From NCBI GenBank assembly GCA_016792845.1, contig JAEUKH010000049.1:124001-188000 (forward strand): DNA of 64,000 bases, given 5' to 3'. The stretch's first letter is position 1; the number at the start of each line of letters is the position of its first letter. The stretch is from Myxococcales bacterium. GTDB lineage: Bacteria; Myxococcota_A; Polyangia; Polyangiales; Ga0077539. The position numbers were made by a program, and so were the translations under genes. The notes beneath the pieces were generated by a model, which saw nothing but the letters and a program-made list of their open reading frames with translations, was not told the DNA's origin and did not search any database. Of this stretch, positions 1 to 8,384 are shown in pieces.

Positions 1-1148
1 TCGTCGGCGAGGCCCTCGGGGTGCCCTGCGAGGCTGAGCTCGCGGCGCGCCGCGGCGAGGTCGAAGCGCTGCGCGCCGGGGGGCTGCGCGCGGTGCCCGG
101 GGATGCCCGGCGGGTAGAGCGTCGCGGCGGGCGTGATGCGGTAGTTGCGCGCGCGGCAGAGCGAGTCGCGGTCGACGGCGAAGGTCACCGCGCGGCGGAC
201 GTGAACGTTGTCAAAGGGCGGCATCTCGCAGTTGGTGAGGAGCGCGCCGATGGTGGCGCCCGGGGTGCGCGTCACGTACGGCCGCCAGGCAGGGTTGCGG
301 AGCACCGAGACGTAATCTGCGGTCGAGAGCGAGTAGGTGTGCGCGAGCTCGAGCTCGCCCGCGAGGAAGCGCATGTACTGAAGGTGCCGCGCCACCGAGA
401 GCTCGAACACGACCCGGTCGAGCCAGGGCCGCGGCGCGTCGTAATAGTAAGGGTTTCGACGCAGCACCACGCGCACGTTGGGCTCCCAACGTTCGAGCAC
501 GAAGGGGCCCGCGCCGAGGCCCTCGCGACCGAAGCGCTCGTCGCCCATCGCCTCGACCACCTCGCGCGGCACCGCCGCCGCGAAGCGCATCGCGACCACG
601 TTGAGGAAGGTCTGATCGGCCGCCGTGAGCCGCACCACGAAATGCCGCGAGTCGGCGCAGGAGAGGCCCGAGAGGTGCGCCGCGCGGCCCCCACGGTATG
701 CGTCGAAACCCTCGATAAGCCTGAAGTTTTCGGCGCCAGGCGAGGGCAGCCTGCGGGCGTCGAGGGCGCGCTCCCACGAGTACACGAAATCGTCGCAGGT
801 GATGGCGCGGCCGTTGGCGAAGCGGATGTTGTCGCGCAGCGCGAAGGTGAACGCGCGGCCGTCGGGGCTCACGCGCCACCCCGACGCGAGGGCCGGCACG
901 AGCTCGGCCGAGCCCGGCGCGTAGTTCACCAGGCCCTCGTACATCAGCCGCGTGGGGATGCCCGCCACGGTGTCGTTGGTGAGGGCCGGGTCGGTGGTGG
1001 CGATGTCGGCGTCGTAGGCGAAGCGCAGCGTGCCGCCGCGGCGCGGGGTGACGCTGCCGGCCCCGAGAAAGCGCGGGGTCTGGTAGGGGTCGCGGCACCC
1101 CAAGAGCGCCGCCATGAGGGCCGTGAGCGCGAGGGCGAGGCGGGTCAT
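1..1148 (-). CDS. ABC transporter substrate-binding lipoprotein, family 5 (oligopeptide/nickel type), 3' end cut by window edge
   Basis: About 382 N-terminal residues are visible; the C-terminus lies beyond base 1. The protein starts with a lipoprotein signal ending in a lipobox (LMAALLGC, Cys18), so it should be anchored outside the cytoplasmic membrane. After the signal come family 5 solute-binding features: RGGTLRFAYD, then a DPAL region and 'YEGLV', and further on 'AVDRDSLCRA', the conserved region in which a Lys is more usual after AVD. Family members bind oligopeptides, dipeptides or nickel for uptake; the ligand cannot be told from sequence. The ATG at 1148 lies 7 bases after the permease stop codon, so the two are an operon. 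The DppB-type permease and ATPases are not in the window and may lie further downstream. Confidence 0.85.
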   Translation of the reverse strand, partial: MTRLALALTALMAALLGCRDPYQTPRFLGAGSVTPRRGGTLRFAYDADIATTDPALTNDTVAGIPTRLMYEGLVNYAPGSAELVPALASGWRVSPDGRAFTFALRDNIRFANGRAITCDDFVYSWERALDARRLPSPGAENFRLIEGFDAYRGGRAAHLSGLSCADSRHFVVRLTAADQTFLNVVAMRFAAAVPREVVEAMGDERFGREGLGAGPFVLERWEPNVRVVLRRNPYYYDAPRPWLDRVVFELSVARHLQYMRFLAGELELAHTYSLSTADYVSVLRNPAWRPYVTRTPGATIGALLTNCEMPPFDNVHVRRAVTFAVDRDSLCRARNYRITPAATLYPPGIPGHRAQPPGAQRFDLAAARRELSLAGHPEGLAD

Positions 1149-1155
1149 CGGGGGC

Positions 1156-2013
1156 TCAGCTCCGCGGGTCGAAGGCGTCACGCAGGGCCTCGCCGAGGAG
1201 GTTGAAGCCGACCACCGTGACGAGGATGGCGAGGCCGGGGATGAGCGTCAGCCGCGGGGCCGCGCGGGTGAGCGACTCGCTCTCTTGCAGCATCGAGCCC
1301 CACGACGCGGCGGGGGGCACGACGCCGACCCCGAGGTACGACAGCGCGCTCTCGGCCACGATCATTTCGGCCACCAGGGTCGTGGCGATCACCACCACCA
1401 GCGAGACGAGGTTGGGCATGAGGTGGCGGGTCATGACCCTGAGGTGCGAGGCCCCGAGGGCCCGCGCGGCGACGACGTAATCGAGGCCCTTGAGCTGCAA
1501 GACCTTGGCGCGAACCTGACGGCTCATCGAGGGCCACGAGAGGCCGCCGAGTACCACGAAGACGAGCCACAGGCCGGGCCGGTGAATGATGCGGTTGAGC
1601 GCCATCACCACCAAGAGGAAGGGGAAGCTCATGAGCGCGTCGACGGTGCGCATGAGGCCCGTGTCGACCCATCCGCCGAAGTAGCCCGCGATGAGGCCCA
1701 CGGTGGTGCCCACCAGCACGACGATGGTCGTGGCCGCGAAGCCCACCGCCAGCGAGACGCGCCCGCCGTAGAGGAGCCGAGAGAGCTCGCAGCGCCCCAC
1801 CGGGTCGGCCCCAAGCGGGAAGCGCGCCGTCGGCCCGATGGGCACGCCCTCGGTGGTGAGCGTCTCATTGCGGTACGGGAGGTTCGGGTCGTGCGGGCTC
1901 AGCACCGGCGCGAGCAGGCTGAAGAGCATCACCAATGCGACGAGGGCCGCACCTACGAAGGCGCCGCGGTTCTTCTTGAAGCGCGCGATCGCCCGGGGGT
2001 CAACGAGGGCCAT
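1156..2013 (-). CDS. ABC transporter permease, DppC/OppC type
   Basis: A 285-aa integral membrane permease of the oligopeptide family. It has an N-terminal transmembrane segment with the short OppC_N-type lead (positive FKKNRG just before the first helix). The later BPD_transp_1 domain carries the ATPase-contacting EAA-type loop around 'DYVVAARALGAS' followed by 'RHLMPN', typical of DppC/OppC. Length is usual for the family. The start ATG at 2013 lies inside the end of the upstream hydrolase-like gene (14 bases of overlap), and its stop is 7 bases before the substrate-binding lipoprotein, so the three are co-transcribed. Only one permease half is visible; a DppB-like partner is expected elsewhere. 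Confidence 0.9.
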   Translation of the reverse strand: MALVDPRAIARFKKNRGAFVGAALVALVMLFSLLAPVLSPHDPNLPYRNETLTTEGVPIGPTARFPLGADPVGRCELSRLLYGGRVSLAVGFAATTIVVLVGTTVGLIAGYFGGWVDTGLMRTVDALMSFPFLLVVMALNRIIHRPGLWLVFVVLGGLSWPSMSRQVRAKVLQLKGLDYVVAARALGASHLRVMTRHLMPNLVSLVVVIATTLVAEMIVAESALSYLGVGVVPPAASWGSMLQESESLTRAAPRLTLIPGLAILVTVVGFNLLGEALRDAFDPRS

Positions 2014-2992
2014 GGGGCGGCGAGTCTGCCGCGTCGTCGCCCACGGGGGAAGGGAGCGCGAGCACCGCCCCGCTCGTCGGCGCGAGATGCCGCGCGATCA
2101 CCGCCGCGAGGGCCTCAGGCTGTTCGATCGAGGGCGCCGCCCCGGCCCCCGAGAGCACCTCAAGCCGCGCCCCGCGGATGCGGCTCGCGAGGCGCTGCCC
2201 GAGCCCCAAGGGGATGCGGTCGCGGTCGCCCCACACCACCGCCGTCGGGCAGCGAATCTTGCCGAGCTTCACCTCAAGCGGCGCGGGGTCGCCGTCGAGC
2301 ATCTTGAGCGCTTTGTACGCGCACTCGCGCGCCTCGGGCGGGTCGAAGTTCTCGTAGAAGCTGTCGACGAGGCGGCGGTCGTAGGCGTACCCCGGCGCGA
2401 ACACCTCGTTTCGAAAGTGCTGGTGAAACAAGATCCGCCCCCAGAACTGCTTGAAGACCGCGGCCCCCAAGACGGGCAGGGTCGGCAGCCGCGCGCGGAA
2501 GCTCCGCGGGTACACAAAGGCCGGGGCGCCGCTCACCACGAGGCGCTCGACGCACTCGGGGTGATCGGCCGCGAGGGTGAGGGCGACGGTGCCGCCGAGG
2601 CCCTCGCCGACGATCGAGGCCCGGGGCGCGTTCACCCCGGCCAGGAGGTCGTAGAGGGTGCTCGCCAGGGCCTCGCGGGTGAAGGGGTACCGGGTGGGCT
2701 TCTCGCTCGCCCCGAAGCCCGGGAGGTCAGGCGCGACGACCCGGTATTGCTGCGCCAAGGTCGGGATCACCCGCCGCCAGATGCGATGGTCTGAGAAGAG
2801 CCCGTGCAAGAGCACGAGGGTCGGCCCTTCGCCCGCTTCGACGTAATGAACCCTCACCCCGCGGAGCACGAGGCCCTGGGCCCGAAGCTCTGCAAAGTGG
2901 GGCGAGGTTGTTGACTCGGTGGCGCCCACTCGCTTGAAGGCCCAGACGCTACGATCGCTTGGGCCGCGCGGCAAGGGCGCCCCGCGACGCAT
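2000..2992 (-). CDS. alpha/beta-hydrolase-fold protein lacking catalytic Ser and His (probable pseudoenzyme)
   Basis: The fold is clear: oxyanion motif 'LLHGLFSDHRIW', strand-4 motif 'DLPGFGASEKPTR', nucleophile-elbow region 'IVGEGLGG', acid strand 'VVWGDRDRIP' and the final 'GAGAAPSIEQPE'. Active relatives have G-H-S-M-G at the elbow and G-A-G-H-x-P at the end. Here the nucleophile position is Gly and the His position is Ala, while the acid Asp is kept. Hydrolysis by the usual triad is therefore unlikely, and a binding or regulatory role is inferred. The start is uncertain: ATG 2992 gives 330 aa and GTG 2929 gives 309 aa, close to where the fold begins. Its stop overlaps the start of the peptide permease by 14 bases, which suggests translational coupling to transport. 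Confidence 0.8.
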   Translation of the reverse strand: MRRGAPLPRGPSDRSVWAFKRVGATESTTSPHFAELRAQGLVLRGVRVHYVEAGEGPTLVLLHGLFSDHRIWRRVIPTLAQQYRVVAPDLPGFGASEKPTRYPFTREALASTLYDLLAGVNAPRASIVGEGLGGTVALTLAADHPECVERLVVSGAPAFVYPRSFRARLPTLPVLGAAVFKQFWGRILFHQHFRNEVFAPGYAYDRRLVDSFYENFDPPEARECAYKALKMLDGDPAPLEVKLGKIRCPTAVVWGDRDRIPLGLGQRLASRIRGARLEVLSGAGAAPSIEQPEALAAVIARHLAPTSGAVLALPSPVGDDAADSPPHGPR

Positions 2993-3106
2993 TCCGCCCC
3001 GGGTCACCCCCGCGCCCGTCGCCGCGCGGCGGCCCCCGGGAGGCCGCCCGGAGCCCCTTCGCAGCGTCGCCGAACTCGCGTAGAACTCGCCCCCGAAGAG
3101 GCACCC

Positions 3107-3424
3107 ATGGCGATTCTGAACGACGAGTGGCGGCAGCTTTTGGCCGACTACAAACAGTACCACGACAACCCCATTTGCGAGGCGACGCATGTGGTGGGCA
3201 TCCCGATGATCCTCGCGTCGCTGCCGGCGATGATCGTGCCGCCGGTGGGCGTGTCGATGTTCACCGCGGGCTGGGCGCTTCAGTTCGTGGGGCACTGGTT
3301 TCAGGGCAACGAGCCGAAGTTCTTCGGCGACAAGCGCAACCTCGCGGTGGGCGTGATCTGGTGGGCCGACACGGTGCTCCGCCCGACGGGCCTCAACGAG
3401 ACGCTCTTCGGCAAGGCCGCCTGA
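3107..3424 (+). CDS. DUF962 / Mpo1-like family membrane protein
   Basis: A 105-aa protein that matches the DUF962 (YGL010w/Mpo1-like) pattern: 'YKQYHDNP', then 'HVVGIP' leading into a hydrophobic helix, then 'QFVGHWFQGNEPKFF'. The conserved His residues of these motifs are present. The yeast relative Mpo1 is an Fe(II)-dependent dioxygenase acting in alpha-oxidation of 2-hydroxy fatty acids; whether the bacterial protein does the same is inference. Two to three hydrophobic segments suggest an inner-membrane protein. It stands alone, divergent from the upstream hydrolase-like gene and 111 bases before the RCC1 lipoprotein. A 6-bp inverted repeat at 3453-3468 follows it but lacks a T-tract. Confidence 0.8.
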   Translation: MAILNDEWRQLLADYKQYHDNPICEATHVVGIPMILASLPAMIVPPVGVSMFTAGWALQFVGHWFQGNEPKFFGDKRNLAVGVIWWADTVLRPTGLNETLFGKAA

Positions 3425-3535
3425 GCGCGCTCGGCCTGCGGGGCGCAGGTCTGTGGGTTGAGACCCACGCTCCGCAGCGTCGATTTGGATCGCACGTGAT
3501 GAACGGCGCCGCCGCGCGAGGCAACGCACCCCCTC

Positions 3536-5074
3536 ATGAAGTTTCGTCATGTCGGGCCGGTCGTCGCGCTGAGCTTGCTCTGGGGCTGTGGCAGCTCGCA
3601 AAACGGCGGCGCGGCCACCGACGCGGGCTCAGACCTCGGCGCCGACCTTCCCCCGGCCGACACCGGCCAAGACGCGGGCCCTGGTGACGTCGGCGTCGAT
3701 GCGGGCCCTGGCGATGTGGGCGTCGCCGACGCGGGGCCTGGCGATGTGGGCGTCGCCGACGCGGGCTCTGGCGATGTGGGCGTCGCCGACGCGGGCTCTG
3801 GCGATGTGGGCGTTGACGTGGTCGTGGCCGACGCGGGGGTGTGCGCGGCGAACACGGGCAACTGCGACAACAACGCCAGCAACGGCTGCGAGACCGACCT
3901 CAACACGTCGAACATGCATTGCGGCTTCTGCGGCGCGGCGTGCCCGGCGGGGCAGACCTGCTTCGAGGGCGCGTGCGGCACGGCGACGGCGCTGTCGGCG
4001 GGCACCGTGCACACCTGCGCGATCCGCGGGGGGCGTGTATTTTGTTGGGGCGAGAACGGCTCGTGGCAGCTCGGGCGCGCGACGCCCGCGGCCTCTCCGA
4101 CGGCGCTCCGGGTCGACGAGGTTCGCGACGCGGTCGAGGTGGCCGTCGACGGCAACTTTACCTGCGCGCGGTTGAGCTCGGGGCGGGTTCGTTGTTGGGG
4201 TGAGAACAACGCGGGCCAGCTCGGTGCCGGGCTCGCCGTGGGCTCGGGGATGCGCTTCGCGCCGAGCGACGTCGAGGGCATCACCGACGCCCTTTCGGTG
4301 CGGGCGGGCTCGGGCTTCGCCTGCGCGGTGCGGGCCGGGGGGCGGGTGTCGTGTTGGGGCTCGAACGGCGCGCGGCAGCTCGCAGACGGCGCGGCCGAGA
4401 CGGTGATGCACTCGGCGGTTCCGCGAGAGCTGCCGAGCCTTCAGAATGTGACGAGCTTGGCGCTCGCGGGGCACGGCTGCGCGGTCACTTCGGTCAATAC
4501 GGTGTTCTGCTGGGGGCGCAACGTCGCGGGCGAGGCCGGCGTGAGCCAGTCGCCGCTCAGCGCCGCGGTGCAGGTGCCGGGCGTCTCAGGGGTCGTGAAG
4601 GCGGCCGCGGGGGTCGGCTACACCCTCGCGGTGCTCAGCGACGGCACGGTGTGGTGCTGGGGCGAAAACGGCGCGGGTCAGTGCGGCAACCGCATGCGCG
4701 GGGCCTCGCGCATTCCGCCGGGCGCGGTGCCGGGCCTCAGCGACATCGTCGACGTGACGGCAGGCGTTCAGTCTGCGTGTGCGGTCAACCGTACGGGCCA
4801 GGTGTACTGCTGGGGCAGCGGCAGCCGGGGCGAGCTCGGCACCGGGGTCATGACCTTCTCCAACGCCGACCCCACCGTCGTGCCCATGCTGACCGACGTC
4901 GAGGCCCTCGTGGGCTTTCCGAATTTCGCGTCGGTTCAGGCCAACCACCGCTGCGCGCTGCGCCGCCTCGCGAGCAACCGCGTCTTCTGCTGGGGCTACA
5001 ACGAATACGGCCAGGTGGGCGACGGCACCACCGAGACCCGCGCCGCCCCGGTGCTCGCGCTCCAGCTCCCTTGA
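3536..5074 (+). CDS. RCC1-repeat lipoprotein with Cys-rich motif
   Basis: A 512-aa predicted lipoprotein. The signal peptide ends in a lipobox (LLWGC, Cys18). Residues ~25-100 form an Asp/Ala/Gly linker with four to five copies of a ten-residue unit of the type DVGVADAGPG. A Cys-rich block follows ('NGCETDL', 'CGFCGAACPAGQTC', 'GACG'), of a kind seen on myxobacterial surface proteins. The rest is about seven RCC1-type repeats, each with a C-W-G core (VFCWGENG, VRCWGENN, VSCWGSNG, VFCWGRNV, VWCWGENG, VYCWGSGS, VFCWGYNE), predicting a seven-bladed propeller. RCC1 propellers mediate protein or surface contacts; no ligand can be inferred. It has its own start, not an operon with the flanking genes. 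Confidence 0.9.
   Translation: MKFRHVGPVVALSLLWGCGSSQNGGAATDAGSDLGADLPPADTGQDAGPGDVGVDAGPGDVGVADAGPGDVGVADAGSGDVGVADAGSGDVGVDVVVADAGVCAANTGNCDNNASNGCETDLNTSNMHCGFCGAACPAGQTCFEGACGTATALSAGTVHTCAIRGGRVFCWGENGSWQLGRATPAASPTALRVDEVRDAVEVAVDGNFTCARLSSGRVRCWGENNAGQLGAGLAVGSGMRFAPSDVEGITDALSVRAGSGFACAVRAGGRVSCWGSNGARQLADGAAETVMHSAVPRELPSLQNVTSLALAGHGCAVTSVNTVFCWGRNVAGEAGVSQSPLSAAVQVPGVSGVVKAAAGVGYTLAVLSDGTVWCWGENGAGQCGNRMRGASRIPPGAVPGLSDIVDVTAGVQSACAVNRTGQVYCWGSGSRGELGTGVMTFSNADPTVVPMLTDVEALVGFPNFASVQANHRCALRRLASNRVFCWGYNEYGQVGDGTTETRAAPVLALQLP
3686..3812 (+). repeat. 30-bp in-frame tandem repeat in RCC1 lipoprotein linker
   Basis: Units of about 30 bp around 'gcgatgtgggcgtcgccgac' are repeated in tandem and encode DVGVADAG(P/S)G. 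The central copies differ by only one or two bases, so the linker length can be expected to vary by slippage or unequal recombination in multiples of ten residues without breaking the frame. Confidence 0.9.
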
Positions 5075-5117
5075 CGCGAGGCTCGCGCGGGGCTCCGTCG
5101 CGGGCCACACTCGGCCC

Positions 5118-6401
5118 GTGCTCGCGACCCTCGTCTTTGTTGCGCCTCGTACCGACGCGCTCGGCCTCACCGCGCCACACGGCTCGGGCGCGCGAGACCC
5201 CCGCGTCGCGACCCTCGCCAGGCTCGCAGACCTCGCACGCCAGCAAGCGCGCGCGATACTCTGCCTCGGCGCGCCCGCGTGGGCCGCATCGCTGGGGCTC
5301 GACCCCGGGCTGAGCGTCGCGCCCACGGCGCCCGAGACCCTCGCGGGCCGACTCGAAAGCCGCGCCGTGTACCTCGCCGGCGGCACAACGCAGGTCGAGA
5401 TTCTTCAGCTCGCCCAGGCGCTCTGTGAAGACCGTCGCGAGGTCGTCGTGCTCGACGACGCGTGCTTCGACGCGCGGCCGAATGTGCACCTCCGCGCCCT
5501 GTCGACCCTGCGCGCGATGGGCTGCGCGGTCGCGCCCTGGAGCCGCCTCCTCGCCGACCCCGGGCGCGTGACCCTCGGGGGCTACGCCTCGGGCGACGCG
5601 GCGCTCTACACGGGCCGCCTCGCGCCGCACCCCGCGGGCTCGCACTTCGCCGCGGTCGACGCAGAGGTCGCGTGGCAGACGGCGCTGCACCGGGGCGGCG
5701 TGGTGCCGCGACAGATGGCGCTTCAGGGCGAGGTGCGCGACGGAGTCGTGCCGCTCTACCGCCACCCGCTCGATTTCAACCCCGAGATGGTGCCCTTTAC
5801 GCCCGCCGTCGAGGCGCTGCGACGCGCGGCCGAGGGCCTCGTCGGGCACCCGCTCAACCACGCGCTCGTGCAGCGGTACCGCGACGGCCGCGACTGGATC
5901 GGCGAGCACAGCGACAAGACCCTCGACCTCGTCGCCCACTCGAAGATCGTCAACGTTTCGCTCGGGCGAACGCGCACGATGACCCTCCGCCCCAAGCGCG
6001 TCGGGGCCGCCCCCGCCGAGACCGAGCGGGTGCCCATGGTCGACGGATCGCTCTTCGTGCTCGGCCCCGCGAGCAACGCCGCGTGGCTCCACGCCATCAC
6101 CCAAGCCCGGGCCCTCGAAGACGACGGGCCGCGCATCTCGATCACCCTGCGCCACATCGGCACCTTCCACGACCCGCGGACCGGCGCCGTCTGGGGTGTC
6201 GGTGCCCCTTGGGCCCGCCGCGCCGACGCCCTCGCCGCTCTCGACGCGCGACCCGCGCCGGACCGAGAGGCGCGTCGACGCGAAGCCGAGCGCATGCTCG
6301 CGTGCTTTCGCGACGAGAACGCGAGCGAGGTCTACGACCCCGAACGCTACGCGCCGGGCTTCGAGGTGCTCGACCTCAGCGCGCTCAACGTCGCGGTGTA
6401 A
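5118..6401 (+). CDS. isochorismatase-like domain fused to AlkB-type 2OG-Fe(II) dioxygenase
   Basis: A 427-aa protein starting at GTG 5118. The C-terminal half (about residues 200-350) is AlkB-like: 'YRDGRDWIGEHSD' gives the Fe ligands His264 and Asp266, 'VNVSLGRTRTMTLR' is the following strand, 'AWLHAITQA' supplies His325 and 'RISITLRHIG' the 2-oxoglutarate-binding Arg. AlkB family enzymes oxidatively remove alkyl groups from DNA, RNA or protein. Residues 1-165 resemble the cysteine-hydrolase (isochorismatase) fold, with 'YLAGGTTQVEILQLAQAL' and 'VVVLDDACFDAR'. In active members the first of these reads G-x-x-T-x-x-C-V; here the Cys position is Glu. That domain is therefore probably non-catalytic. 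Convergent with the lipase gene, 21 bases apart. Confidence 0.75.
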   Translation: MLATLVFVAPRTDALGLTAPHGSGARDPRVATLARLADLARQQARAILCLGAPAWAASLGLDPGLSVAPTAPETLAGRLESRAVYLAGGTTQVEILQLAQALCEDRREVVVLDDACFDARPNVHLRALSTLRAMGCAVAPWSRLLADPGRVTLGGYASGDAALYTGRLAPHPAGSHFAAVDAEVAWQTALHRGGVVPRQMALQGEVRDGVVPLYRHPLDFNPEMVPFTPAVEALRRAAEGLVGHPLNHALVQRYRDGRDWIGEHSDKTLDLVAHSKIVNVSLGRTRTMTLRPKRVGAAPAETERVPMVDGSLFVLGPASNAAWLHAITQARALEDDGPRISITLRHIGTFHDPRTGAVWGVGAPWARRADALAALDARPAPDREARRREAERMLACFRDENASEVYDPERYAPGFEVLDLSALNVAV

Positions 6402-6422
6402 ACTCTTGATATTACAGCAGAA

Positions 6423-7433
6423 TCAGGGTGTGGCGGGGGCCGGCGGCGGGGCGGGCGCGGGCCTCGGGGCGCTGTCGTCGGCGCTCGGCGGCGCGATGCG
6501 GGCGACGAGCCAGCGCTCGAGGTCTTCCATCACCTGCTCGCGCTCGGGCTCATGGATGAGGTCGTGACGCAGCCCGCGGTAGAGGGTGAGGGTGTGGTCT
6601 GGGTTTCGTGCGCGCTGCACGAGTTCGACGGTGCCGCGCGGGTCGGTGAGCGTGTCGATGGTGCCGTGAAGCCCGTACACGGGCACGTCGAGGGTGTCGG
6701 CCCGGGCCCAGATGCGCTCGAGGGCGCGCACGAGCGAGGCGGCCGTTCGCGCGGGGCCGCTCGGTTGGTAGACCAAGGGGTCAGCGTCCATCTCGCGCAC
6801 CACCGCGGGGTCGCGCGAGAAGGCCTCGTTGGGGGTCTCGACGGCGCCGAAATTCGGCAAGAGCGCCGCCGCCAGGGGCGTGGCCGCGGCCTCGATGGGC
6901 GCGCGGTTGATGCGCAGCGCGGGCGCCAGCACCACGAGGCCCGCGAGGTTCGGGCGCCGTTCGAGCGTGTGCAGCGTCACCACCGCCCCGCCGACGCTGT
7001 GCCCGAGGAGGAACACCGGGCGCCCCGGCTCGCGAGCCCGCACGCTTTCGAGGAAGGTGCCGAGGTCGTTCGAGAGCGCGTCGAAGCTGTCGAGCGCGGC
7101 GTGGCGGCCCTCAGAGTGCCCGTGACCGCGCATGTCGTACGCGTACACCGCGAAGCCGCGGCCCACGAGCCGGGTCGCGAAGGCGCCGTAGCGGGTGCTG
7201 TGATCTTTGAGCCCGTGGTGAATCACGAGCACGGCCCGCGGGTCGCCCGTCCGCGGTCGCCAACGCTGCTCAAAGAGCTGCGTGCCGCCCTCTCCCGTGA
7301 AGCGCCCGGTCTCGTGCGCGACCGCCTCGCTCGGGGTGGGGGCGGCTTCGGTGAGGGCGCGGTAAGGCGGCGCCGTACACGCCGAGACGAGGGCGACTGC
7401 AATCAGGCCGAGGGCCCATCGACGGCGGATCAT
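6423..7433 (-). CDS. lipoprotein alpha/beta hydrolase, monoacylglycerol-lipase/lysophospholipase type
   Basis: A 336-aa predicted lipoprotein (lipobox LVSAC, Cys19) with a Hydrolase_4 (serine aminopeptidase-like) domain. The triad is intact: 'LLGHSVGG' holds the nucleophile Ser, 'GLHGTIDTLTDP' the Asp and 'GLRHDLIHEPER' the His. 'HHGLKDHSTRYG' and 'DMRGHGHSEGRH' are typical of the monoglyceride-lipase and lysophospholipase branch. Likely role: hydrolysis of acylglycerols or lysophospholipids at the cell envelope. The C-terminus is a Pro/Ala-rich tail. The start ATG 7433 overlaps the stop of the upstream outer-membrane protein gene in an ATGA junction, so the two are translationally coupled. 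Confidence 0.88.
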   Translation of the reverse strand: MIRRRWALGLIAVALVSACTAPPYRALTEAAPTPSEAVAHETGRFTGEGGTQLFEQRWRPRTGDPRAVLVIHHGLKDHSTRYGAFATRLVGRGFAVYAYDMRGHGHSEGRHAALDSFDALSNDLGTFLESVRAREPGRPVFLLGHSVGGAVVTLHTLERRPNLAGLVVLAPALRINRAPIEAAATPLAAALLPNFGAVETPNEAFSRDPAVVREMDADPLVYQPSGPARTAASLVRALERIWARADTLDVPVYGLHGTIDTLTDPRGTVELVQRARNPDHTLTLYRGLRHDLIHEPEREQVMEDLERWLVARIAPPSADDSAPRPAPAPPPAPATP

Positions 7434-8128
7434 CGTGCACCTGTGAGGTCAATGCCGAGGGTGAAGCTGAGGGTCTGGGCCTGCATGAATTCGCGGTACA
7501 TCACGCCGAACGAGACGCCGCCCCCGGCGCTGTAGGTCGACCAGTAGTGGTGCTGCCGGGCGAAGCGCACCGAGAGGCCGAGCTCGAACTCGTCGGTGAA
7601 TTTGAAGGTGCCGCTGCCGTTCTGGCGAAAGTCTGAGCCGAAGATCCAGCCCGCGTTGGCCCAGAGGTTGAGCCGCACCGGGCCGAGGTTCTGAGCCACC
7701 CGCAGCTCGACCGGGATGCGCCCGCCGGTGGGCACCGCGCTGCCGATCCGCGAGACGCCGACGCCGCCGCAGAGCGACGCGAAGTTGGCCTCGCCCCAGC
7801 GCAGACCCGCGCCCGCCAGGTACCCCTGGACGCGGTACCCGAAGCCTCCAGAGCCGCCCAAGAGGTCGGCGTCGGCGCCCACGCAGTACGCCCCCGTGCC
7901 GCCGAGGAGGTTGCGGCTCCGAAGGTAGAAGCCCCCGGCGGTGTCGAGGGGGTTGAAGAGCGGCGTGTGAATCGCGCCGAGGAACTCGCCGCCGAGCGAG
8001 AGGTCGACGACATGGCGGAGGCCCTCGCGCATCACCTCAGAGGGTTGGGCGTATTCGGCGCGTTGGGCCCGCGCCAGCGTCGGGGCCAGCGAGAGCGTCG
8101 CGCCCAGGAGCAGGGGTGTGAATTTCAT
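7430..8128 (-). CDS. predicted outer-membrane beta-barrel protein
   Basis: A 232-aa exported protein with a Sec signal (MKFTPLLLGATLSLAPTLARA). The body alternates short amphipathic strands with Gly/Asn turns ('GEFLGAIHTPLF', 'GYRVQGYLAGAGLRW', 'RLNLWANAGWIFGSDF', 'ELGLSVRFARQHHY', 'LSFTLGIDLTGAR'), consistent with an 8-10-stranded barrel. I do not recognise the family. ATG 8128 is chosen because the signal peptide begins there; an in-frame extension upstream has no signal and unlikely composition. Its end overlaps the lipase start (ATGA), so a function linked to envelope lipid turnover is possible. Confidence 0.7.
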   Translation of the reverse strand: MKFTPLLLGATLSLAPTLARAQRAEYAQPSEVMREGLRHVVDLSLGGEFLGAIHTPLFNPLDTAGGFYLRSRNLLGGTGAYCVGADADLLGGSGGFGYRVQGYLAGAGLRWGEANFASLCGGVGVSRIGSAVPTGGRIPVELRVAQNLGPVRLNLWANAGWIFGSDFRQNGSGTFKFTDEFELGLSVRFARQHHYWSTYSAGGGVSFGVMYREFMQAQTLSFTLGIDLTGAR

Positions 8129-8384
8129 GGTCGTCACGCGAAAGTGGAGAACACCGCGTCGGGAGGCAAGACGAACCTTTTCGAGCCCGACGCCGTCGGC
8201 CGCCGGGCGTGTCGCGTCACACACGCCCCGAGCGTCACGGTGCCCCACAACGTTCGACCCGCGCGGGTCGGATTGGGAAAACGCACCGAGGCTCCGAACC
8301 CGAGGCTCGAAGCCCGCAGCCGACGCGTCTCTCGGTGTGCGGGGCGAGGCGCGGTCGAGGCCCCGGCGGGCACGCCAGGGAGGC

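Noticed and set aside
3453..3468. Intrinsic terminator after the DUF962 gene
   Set aside because: GTGGGT-tgag-ACCCAC forms only a 6-bp stem without a T-run.
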